Below, in pieces: positions 47,276 to 57,640 of a stretch of 64,000 nucleotides of DNA. A model generated the notes under the pieces. That model ran no database searches. It worked only from the letters and a program-made list of their open reading frames with translations, and had not been told where the DNA came from. Position numbers and translations under genes: made by a program. The stretch comes from Terebella lapidaria. Its lineage: Eukaryota; Annelida; Polychaeta; Terebellida; Terebellidae. The number at the start of each line of letters is the position of its first letter. The first letter of the stretch is position 1. The DNA lies in contig OX424568.1 of assembly GCA_949152475.1 (NCBI GenBank), positions 2,393,667-2,457,666 of the forward strand, read 5' to 3'.

Positions 47276-49003
47276 TATGAAAATAATCTAGAAATCCGAA
47301 ACAAACCCCATGGTATAATATATGTTTAGCACCATATTTTTCAAATGTTAGATTTCTATCTTTAAAGTTTGTGATCTATTTCAATGCTAAGTTTCATACC
47401 AAGTACAAACTCTCCAGATAAAAACACCATATGGCAAGTTATCAGATGTTTGAATTGCGCAGTGTATTCGAAAGAGAATATTTATTTAGAATATGCCAGA
47501 ACGTGCACGGATACTTGCTCCTTGTTGAACAAGAAATCCTACAAAAATCCATCACATTTTGATGGGGTATGGTTGCTCTCGCATTGGGCCCATGGGTTCC
47601 AGTTCATGAGAACTTGTAATTACATGGAACCCGTAATTAGGCCCATGATACTATTATCAAGAGTTTGGGAAACACATGTCCTTTCGGAGTTGTTTCAATG
47701 TATGAGGTCCTTGATAATATTGGTGACGCCAGGGAAGATAACTGCAAGAAGAGTTATGATGGGGCTCTGACACAAATCAAGACAGTGAATTGTATCACAC
47801 CATCACTAAGTTTTACTTGCACTCATTATACACTAAGGTTGATTTCGAGGATTACTTGAAGTCTTTTCTGTCAGCGTGTTAATTGGTGACGGACAGGAAA
47901 TGTTCCTGAAAAATGTTTTTCGGAACACATGATTTCATCGCATGTAGAGGAGATATCGTGGATAAATTATTCACACCACATTCCTGCTGGACAGACAACT
48001 AACAATGAGCCGAAATCCTTTGTTAGATTGTGACAGATCATTCTGTGTTATTCACCAAATCTTCAGTTTGTTAAGTGCGGTAAGATGTCTTTCACTCAAC
48101 AATAGGATCATAGTGCGATTCGAAATATCTGGGATTTCTGAGCCCATCAAAGTACAAGGAACATTAAGGCGTTTAAAGAGTGATTGGTGCGTTTATGTAT
48201 CGCTTTAGAAAGCAAAATTCAGTCTGTTCCTTGTCTGGTTCAAACCTGGAAATTTTTTTTTACAAAAAATATCAGATTAGTATATCAAAGGTGTATCCAT
48301 ATATTCAACCGTTTTTTTTTTTTGCGTTGCCCTACTTACATGCATTGTACAATAATACGAACCGATATGTTTCTAGAGAATCACGATCAAAGGAACTGGT
48401 CCAGCAGAACTATGAATACATAACAAAGAATATTGTATGGCCGTTTTCCTTCTGGATAAAAATGTCTGTGGTCTTTACTGTTTTTCTTCGTGATTGCGCT
48501 GGAGATTTACTCTGCCCACTTGACTACCAAGACATTTTATTGCTCTTTGTGGTGGATAATGCAATATGCTGTATAATTCTGCAACCATAGTTTATACAGG
48601 AGCTGGACCACCCCAGTAGCGGAATGCGCTGTTTTGACATATGATCCTGATATATTCAGTGAATCAAATGCTGTGCATATTTACACTGGTACTAATGTAA
48701 CCACCTTAGTGATGAACTATTCATTACACATTCATTAAACTGAATTGATACGAAACCAGCAATATAGATCGCATAATATTACAGGCAAATAGGCTGGTAA
48801 TTGTGAAAACCTTCATAAAACCTTCTGCATGTGGGTCATTTGAGATATCCCTAAATCGTGACCCTGGAATCGTATCAATGAAAACAACTATTATATTGCA
48901 TTGAGATTAAACTTTTCTCACACTGAAACAGGAAATTGTGATCGTATCTGTGTTTCTCATCGACATATTGATATTACATACCTTACATCAACATTATATT
49001 TTT

Positions 49004-50683
49004 AGGTTACCGGACCTTTGGTCCGATAACCTATTGCCGTGGCGTTGCGTCCGTCGTCGTCGTCCGTCGTCGTCCGTCTACATTTCTATCTTTAAAGTTT
49101 ACGATCGAATCTTTCTGAAATTTTGCACAAAAATGCCTAAAAATATTTCGAGAGGGTGGTATTTTTTAGTTTTTTGATTTTCGCAATTATTTCAAAATGG
49201 CGGCCGTTTTCATCGAAAAATGGCCAATTTTGGACTTTGGCTGTCGTTTTCTCAAAATCTGTTCAGTAACTTTTTTTCTTATTCATGCGTAACACTCCTC
49301 ATATGTACCTCTGTGACACGTATAAATTTCGTTGCCCTTGAATCGCTCGAAGTGGGCCATTTTGGGCCCAAACTCGGCCCAAATGGGACTTTCCCATGTT
49401 AAATTCTCCTATGCTTTATAATGGGACACATTAAGCCTAATATCTCACTTAATATTGAGATTAGAGACTAGGAATCAATTGTGGACATATAGGAAGTGAT
49501 ATATGCTGAATATTTTCGTGACCTTGAATTTGACCTTTGACCTCATTTTCAAGGTCACAGGACATGGCTAATATCTCGCTTATTATCGACTTTACAGCTT
49601 AGGATTCAATTGTGAACATATAGGAAATGATATATGCTGAATATTTTCATGATCTTGAATTTGACCTTTGCCCTCATTTTCAAGGTCACATGACAAAATG
49701 GCTAATATCTCGCTTATTATCGACTTTACAGCTTAGGAATACATTGTGAACATATAGGAAATGATATATGCTGAATTTTCTCGTGACTTCGAATTTGACC
49801 TTGACCTCATTTCCAAGGTCACAGGACAAAATTGCTAATATCTCGCTTATTATCGACTTTACAGCTTAGGAATCAATTTTGAACATATAGGAAATGATAT
49901 ATGCTGAATATTTTTGTGACCTTGAATTTGACCTTTGACCTCATTTTCAAGGTCACAGGTCAAAATGGCCAATATCTTGCTTATTAGTGACTTTACGCCT
50001 TATGAATCAATTGTGAACATATAGGAAATGATATATGCTGAATATTCTAGTGACCTTGAATTTGACTTTTGACCTCATTTTCAAGGTCAACAGGACAAAA
50101 TGGCTAATATCTTGCTTATTATCAACTTTACAGCTTAGGAATCAATTGTGAACATATAGGAAATGATATATTCTGAATATTCTCATGACCTTGAATTTGA
50201 CCTTTGACCTAAATTTCAAGGCCAGTCATTTTATTTTCAAGGTCAGAATACAAAATGGTTTATATCTCTCTTATTATCAAATTCACAGCTTAGGGGTCAT
50301 AGTGAACATATAGGAAATGATGTATGCTGAATATTTTGGTGATCTAGAATTTGACCTTTGATCCAATTTTCAAGGTCCGAGAACAAAATGGCTGATATGT
50401 CGCTTATTATCATCTTTACTGCTTAGGAATCAATTGGGAATATAGAGGAATGATATATACTGAATCTTTTCATGAACTTGAACTTTGACCTCATTTTCTA
50501 GGTCACATCACCGATCACAGAATGGCTAATATCTCACTTATTATCGACTTTACAGCTTAGGAATTTATTGTGGACATACTAGAAGTGATATATTTGTTGA
50601 AAAATTATTTTCAAGGTCACTGGACAAAAGGCTAATATCTAAAATGTATATTGTCCGGTAACCTTTCTTAGCCCTTGGGCTAA
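49004..50683 (+). mobile_element. Hairpin-ended element, AGGTTACC family, copy C
   Basis: The 5' hairpin is AGGTTACCGGACC TTT GGTCCGATAACCT. The 3' end has the clean inverted echo GTCCGGTAACCT at 50653, then the hairpin TTAGCCC TT GGGCTAA ending at 50683. Copies 1 and 2 of the host unit show the empty site. The host reads TATATTTTT before and TTTTTATTATAC after. The body is at least eight ~134-bp units, each with a TGACCT … AGGTCA pair. No coding capacity. Confidence 0.82.
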
Positions 50684-50738
50684 TTTTTATTATACACAGA
50701 ACCCGCAAAACGGTGAATCTCTGCTTTATCTAACGCTA

Positions 50739-51295
50739 AACTCAAGTTTATCCATCAGTGAAACACGCTTTTTGGCCGTAGTTTTGATTTCAGATCAATT
50801 TGAAATTTTGTGTGTATTAGTTGGGCATCATGCCGTAATTTTCCACCAAATTTCAGAATTCTATCTCGAAAATTGGAAAAGTTGGCAATCAAAACCAATG
50901 TTAAATTTCAGTCCCAACATGGCATTTCAGAGTCTGCATAATAAACAACTTTTATACGATGTACGTGTTATATATTGCTTTCGAATAAACATATTTACTT
51001 ATTATAAACCGACTATGCCTTCTGACTCCAAATCAACACAATAGGTTTATTCTGTATTGGCATAAAAACGATGAAAGCCCTGAATTTGTCGAAATTTACT
51101 TTATCCCATTTCGGACTGGAATTTAACGTTGGGTTAGATTGCCAACTTTTTCAATTTTGGAGATAGAATTCTGAAATTCGGTGGAAAATTACGGCATGAT
51201 ACCCAATTGAGGCACACAAAATTTCAAGTTGATCCAATTATCCAAAACAAAATTACAACCATAAAGCGTGTTTCACTGATCGATGAACTAGACTT
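50739..51295. mobile_element. 557-bp inverted-repeat MITE with TA target duplication
   Basis: The left end AACTCAAGTTTATCCATCAG is inverse to the right end (…CTGATCGATGAACTAGACTT). The pairing continues inward for about 190 bases, through 'GAAACACGCTTT' and 'CATGCCGTAATTTTCCACC'. The host copies read GCTACCAGCG without it; here TA stands on both sides. Long inverted arms and a TA duplication fit a Tc1/mariner-type MITE. The 90-codon frame inside is a by-product. Confidence 0.82.
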
Positions 51296-52587
51296 TACCA
51301 GCGTGAGAGAAAGCAGACAATGGAGATTCATGGTATCGACGATAGGATGTGAATTTGTCTTTCAATGAAACACTCGAGGTCTGGCTTGATATAGTTCACG
51401 TGTTGGCATTGGATAGATATATACATTTAACCATATTCCCTTGCTTATACTTGCTGATGTACATCTTTAGGCTCCTTCTGAACCAATCACATGATTACTT
51501 CTACATTTAAATTGAAATCAAGAAAATACTGTTTTTTCTCAAATAGTTAAGAAATATAAACGTAAATAGATATGTTCTTGAGAGAATTAACAACGATCGG
51601 TTCCCTCTTTGTGTGTCACATAGACTATTTTTTTGCTCCCATCAATAGAAATACAAAGTATATCGTTTATCACCACATTATACTTAGGCCTACAGGAGGA
51701 TTTTTTACATTGTTTTTTTTGCATCAGATCATTCGGAGAAGAGAAATAGCCTATGTGCATTTACCGACCTTTTCAACAATAATGAAGTCTGCTCCAATGA
51801 CTCGAAGCAGACGATAATGTGAGGTCATCTGACCAGCTGTGGGCCTGTGGATGTTAGCAATTTCATTGACGATTGATCACTCACAAGGCCATTATTGAAA
51901 GGGAGGTTCAGATATGTCATGTTGAATGTTTGCTTGGTCGTTCCATGAGACTATCGAAGCTGATAAAATATCACGCCGATCTGATGTGCTAAAGCACAAT
52001 TCTACTAAATGGAACATTCAAGCAAACACCTGAAGATTTGCATGTGAAATCAACATGAGCAGCATTTGGACCTACTCCACAATTTGATCCCCACTTTTGC
52101 AATTCACGAGCAGAACCACCATATCAACCAATTTTCCTCACTGATTGGAACGTTGGATATTATTGTCTCCCCGCAGGGGAGACTTCTTAAACGCTCTCTG
52201 AGATTCCCATGGGGGAAATACTCTTCGACTGGGGGAAAAACCTGGTTTCGAAAAAAAAAATACTTTGAACGTGTGTTCTACAGAGCTCGACGTAAATAAT
52301 TCAGTTAATTAATATAATCTGATGAATATTTTCGTCGAATGGAGCAATTTTTTCATCACTATCGCCGATTTACGTGAACATTAGCGTCTCGGCTGGATTT
52401 GAGAATAAATACATAACTACGGTGTGCATTCAGTCAACCGGGTATCACTCTTGTCCCTACTGTCGAGCCATCGCTCACTTCTCACGCTTATACTCAAAAT
52501 GTCAGTGCCTAATTACCCTCGCCCCGATAGGGGCAGAGGGTATTGTAATTGGGTCTGTCAGTTTGTATGTCTGTTTGTCTGTTTGTT

Positions 52588-55500
52588 ACTTGACGAAATG
52601 TAAATTTCGTCAAGTATGTTGGTCAGTCGCGTTTGTCTGTCTGTTTGTTACTTGACGAAATGTAAATTTCGTCAAGTATGTTGGTCAGTTGCGTTTGTCT
52701 GTTTGTTTGTTTGTGACCGCTCCACAGGTCACATTTTTGATTGTAGAATCATGAAAATAGGTCAGAAGATGTGCAGTCCAATATGGATGGATGAGTTCAT
52801 TTTTGGGAGGTCAAGGACAAATATTGAGGTCAAGGTCACGCAAAACGATAAAAACACATAAATGGCCATAACTCCGGTTCTAATTGTCCTAGAGACTTCA
52901 AACCAAGTTCATATTGTACATAAACTCGAGTTCTATCTTTTGTGACCTTGACCTTGGCATTTGACCTTGACCTTGAGAAGTTCGCCTAAGGTGAATGTCA
53001 AGGTCAAATACGAAGGTCAGCGCACCATATCGAGTAGTATATCGTTGGAAAGGTCTTGACCCCCTGATTGCAGTGATACCTTATTTTCGGCGCTGCGACG
53101 TAAACTGACGTCACAATGACGTCATAAACGTCAAATTTCCGAAATTTCAAAAGGCTATAACATCGTCAATACTGTATGGAATCTCTTCAAACTTGATATG
53201 CATATTGACAGCAATGACCTTTACGAATTTAGGTACAAAGGTCAAAGGTCAAGGTCAAGGTCATCGAAATCCCAGAAAAACACGTTTCCGGTAATAACAT
53301 CCGTTTGATTTGTCGTAGGTTCATGAATTTTGAACCATATCCTTCAGAAGAGGTATTGTAATTGAGTGTATATGTCAATTTCATGATTGACCTTGAACTT
53401 TGTCAGGAAAATAAGGTCATATCAGGAAAACTTCAAGGTCAAATTTTCAAACTAACTGAAACATATCAAGTAGTATATCAAATGAAAGGTCTTGATTCCC
53501 TGGTACATACTTTCTCATCAGTTTTGAGATGTGACGTTTATTGACGTCACAGTGACGTCATAAACGTTAATTTTTCGAAATTTCAAATGGTCATAGTGTC
53601 CACAAATCTTGTTTGATTCTAATGAAATTATACGGGTATAATATATGTCTTCATGCACATTCAATGCACAATTTTCGTGACTCAGGGTCAAAAATCAAGG
53701 TCAAGGTCACGCAAAATGTTAAAAACACATAAGTGGCCATAACTCCGGTTCTATTTGTTATAGAGACTTCAAACCAAGTTCATATTGTAGATAAACTCGA
53801 GTCCTATCTTCTATGACCTTGACCTTGGCATTTGACCTTGACCTTGAGAAGTTCGCCATGAGGTGAATGTCAAGGTCAAGTACGAAATTCAGCGCACCAT
53901 ATTGAGTAGTATATCGTTGGAAAGGTTTTGAGCCCCTGATTGCAGTGATACCCTATTTTCGGCGCTGCGACGTACACTGACGTCACAATGACGTCATAAA
54001 CGTCAAATTACCGAAATTTCAAAAGGCCATAACAGCGTCAATAATGTATGGAATACCTTGAAACTTGACATGCATATTAATAGCATTGACTTTTACGAAT
54101 TGAAATACAAAGGTCAAAGGTCAAGGTCAAGGTCATCGAAATCCCAGAAAAACACCTTTTCGGTTATAACATCTGTTTGAATCATTGTAGTCTCATAAGA
54201 TTTGAACCATATCATTCAGAAGAGGTATAGCAATCAGACTTATATGTCAATTCCATGACTAACCTTGAACTTGATCAGAAAAATGAGGTCACATGAGCAA
54301 AACTTCAAGGTCAAATTTTCAAACTAACTAAAAGCTATCAAGTAATATATCAAATGGAAGGCCTTGAACCCATGATAAATAGTTTCCCATCAGTTTTCAA
54401 ATGTGACGTTTATTGACGTCACAGTGACCTCATGTACGTAAATTTTTCGAAATTTCGAAGAGCCACAGTGTCCGGAATTCTTGTTCGATTCTGATGGAAT
54501 TGTTCAAGTATAATTTATATCTTCATGCACGGGCAATGCACAATTTTCGTGACCCAACGTCACAATGACGTCATAAACGTCAAATTACCGAAATTTCAAA
54601 AGGCCATAACAGCGTCAATAATGTATGGAATACCTTGAAACTTGACATGCATATTAATAGCATTGACCTTTACGAATTGAAATACAAAGGTCAAAGGTCA
54701 AGGTCAAGGTCATCGAAATCCCAGAAAAACACCTTTTCGGTTATAACATCTGTTTAAATCGTTGTAGTCTCATAAGATTTGAACCATATCATTCAGAAGA
54801 GGTATAGCAATCAGACTTATATGTCAATTCCATGACTAACCTTGAACTTGATCGGAAAAATGAGGTCACATGAGCAAAACTTCAAGGTCAAATTTTCAAA
54901 CTAACTAAAAGCTATCAAGTAATATATCAAATGGAAGGCCTTGAACCCATGATAAATAGTTTCCCATCAGTTTTCAAATGTGACGTTTATTGACGTCACA
55001 GTGACCTCATGTACGTAAATTTTTCGAAATTTCGAAGAGCCACAGTGTCCGGAATTCTTGTTCGATTCTGATGGAATTGTTCAAGTATAATTTATATCTT
55101 CATGCACGGGCAATGCACAATTTTCGTGACCCAAGGTCAAGGGTCAAGGTCAAGGTCGAAGAAAAGGTCAAAATCACAAAAATTGCCATACCTTCGGAAC
55201 TATTCATCATAGGATGTTCAAACTGGGACCATATTGTAGCATATCAAAAGGTCTTTGTCCGCTGACCGTGAATGTGCACTTTGACCTTGACCTTGAAAAG
55301 TTTGCCCAACGTAAAAATTTCACGAAAAAAGTATCTTTCTTCAAATGTCGAGGAGTTGTTCAGTAAATCTTTTCAATGTGTAAATTATGAGTAAATGTTT
55401 TAAATGTAAACAAATGTTTAGTCATTTCGTCAAGTGTTGGCCTATGGCCGATTTTTTGTTTGTTTGTTTGTTTGTTTGTGACCGCTCCACAGGTCACATT

Positions 55501-57640
55501 TTTGATTGTAGAATCATGAAAATAGGTCAGAAGATGTGCAATCCAATATGGATGGATGAGTTCATTTTTGAGAGGTCAAGGTCAAATATTGACGTCAAGG
55601 TCACGCAAAACGATAAAAACACATAAATGGCCATAACTCTGGTTCTAATTGTCCTAGGGACTTCAAACTAAGTCCATATTGTACATAAACTCGAGTTCTA
55701 TCTTTTGTGACCTTGACCTTGGCATTTGACCTTGACCTTGAGAAGTTCGCCTAAGGTGAATGTCAAGGTCAAATACGAAGGTCAGCGCACCATATCGAGT
55801 AGTATATCGTTGGAAAGGTCTTGACCCCCTGATTGCAGTGATACCTTATTTTCGGCGCTGCGACGTAAACTGACGTCACAATGACGTCATAAACGTCAAA
55901 TTTCCGAAATTTCAAAAGGCTATAACATCGTCAATACTGTATGGAATCTCTTCAAACTTGATATGCATATTGACAGCAATGACCTTTACGAATTTAGGTA
56001 CAAAGGTCAAAGGTCAAGGTCAAGGTCATCTAAATCCCAGAAAAACACGTTTCCGGTAATAACATCCGTTTGATTTGTCGTAGGTTCATGAATTTTGAAC
56101 CATATCCTTCAGAAGAGGTATAGTAATCGAGTGTATATGTCAATTTCATGATTGACCTTGAACTTTGTCAGGAAAATAAGGTCATATCAGGAAAACTTCA
56201 AGGTCAAATTTTCAAACTAACTGAAACCTATCAAGTAGTATATCAAATGAAAGGTCTTGATTTCCTGGTACATACTTTCTCATCAGTTTTGAGATGTGAC
56301 GTTTATTGACGTCACAGTGACGTCATCAACGTTAATTTTTCGAAATTTCAAACGGTCAAAGTGTCCACAAATCTTGTTTGATTCTAATGAAATTATACAG
56401 GTATAATATATGTCTTCATGCACAGGCAATGCACAATTTTCGTGACTCAAGTTAAAAAAATCAAGGTCAAGGTCACGCAAAATGTTGAAAACACATAAGT
56501 GGCCATAACTCCGGTTCTATTTGTTATAGAGACTTCAAGCCAAGTTCATATTGTAGATAAACTCGAGTCCTATCTTCTGTGACCTTGACCTTGGCATTTG
56601 ACCTTGACATTGAGAAGTTCGCCATGAGGTGAACGCAAGGTCAATTACGAAAGTCAGCGCACCATATTGAGTAGTATATCGTTGGAAAGGTTTTGAGTCC
56701 CTGATTGCAGTGATACCCTATTTTCGGCGCTGCGACGTACACTGACATCACAATGACGTCATAAACGTCAAATTACCGAAATTTCAAAAGGCCATAACAG
56801 CGTCAATAATGTATGGAATACCTTGAAACTTGACATGCATATTAACAGCATTGACCTTTACGAATTGAAATACAAAGGTCAAAGGTCAAGGTCAAGGTCA
56901 TCGAAATCCCAGAAAAACACCTTTTCGGTTATAACATCTGTTTGAATCGTTGTAGTCTCATAAGATTTGAACCATATCATTCAGAAGAGGTATAGCAATC
57001 AGACTTATATGTCAATTCCATGACTAACCTTGAACTTGATCGGAAAAATGAGGTCACATGAGCAAAACTTCAAGGTCAAATTTTCAAACCAACTAAAAGC
57101 TAACAAGTAATATATCAAATGGAAGGCCTTGAACCCATGATAAATAGTTTCCCATCAGTTTTCAAATGTGACGTTTATTGACGTCACAGTGACCTCATGT
57201 ACGTAAAGTTTTCGAAATTTCGAAAAGCCACAGTGTCCGGAATTCTTGTTCGATTCTGATGGAATTGTTCAAGTATAATTTATATCTTCATGCACGGGCA
57301 ATGCACAATTTTCGTGACCCAAGGTCAAGGGTCAAGGTCAAGGTCGAAGAAAAGGTCAAAATCACAAAAATTGCCATAACTTCGGAACTATTCGTCATAG
57401 AAAGTTCAAACTGGGACCCTATTGTAGCATATCAAAAGGTCTTTGTCCGCTGGCCTTGAATGTGCACTTTGACCTTGACCTTGAAAAGTTTGCCCAACGT
57501 AAAAATTTCATGAAAAAAAGTATCTTTCTTCAAATGTCGAGGAGTTGTTCAGTAAATCTTTTCAATGTGTAAATTATGGGTAAATGTTTTAAATGTAAAC
57601 AAATGTTTAGTCATTTCGTCAAGTGTTGGCCTATGGCCGA
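52588..57640 (+). mobile_element. Hairpin-ended element, ACTTGACGAAAT family, outer copy (X outer)
   Basis: The 5' hairpin is ACTTGACGAAAT GTAA ATTTCGTCAAGT. The 3' end at 57611-57640 has ATTTCGTCAAGT, then the hairpin TTGGCC TAT GGCCGA before a T-run. It sits inside the GTTTG microsatellite of the ACCCTCGCCC element. Without the inner copy its length is about 2251 bp. The body is dense in AGGTCAAGGTCA and TGACGTCA words. No coding capacity. Confidence 0.75.
52650..55451 (+). mobile_element. Hairpin-ended element, ACTTGACGAAAT family, inner copy (X inner)
   Basis: A second, complete 5' hairpin follows the first by 62 bases, and a second complete 3' end lies at 55421-55451. The insertion point is the outer copy's own GTTTG microsatellite, the same kind of site the outer copy used. 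It is 2802 bp long. The extra length comes from a ~577-bp internal tandem duplication (about 53970-54550 and 54550-55125). Confidence 0.75.

Larger units (their letters stand above)
42565..47548. repeat. 5-kb tandem unit, copy 2
   Basis: At 4984 bases this is the longest uninterrupted copy and serves as the reference for empty sites in copy 3. Landmarks lie at offset about 4846-4984 from copy 1 and 4984 from copy 3 (until the first insertion at 49004). It holds a 238-bp hAT-type MITE and modules M3, M4 and M5. Confidence 0.88.

Noticed and set aside
38264-48590. Repeated plus-strand frames of 64-136 codons in the 5-kb units
   Set aside because: They recur only because the whole unit is duplicated. 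Poly-T length changes shift frames between copies, no splice borders fit, and no motif is recognised.
52165-52360. Classical terminal-inverted-repeat transposon for the GTCTCCCC element
   Set aside because: The inverted part is only about 8 bases, it is not at the extreme 3' end, and no fixed-length target duplication is visible against the empty site.
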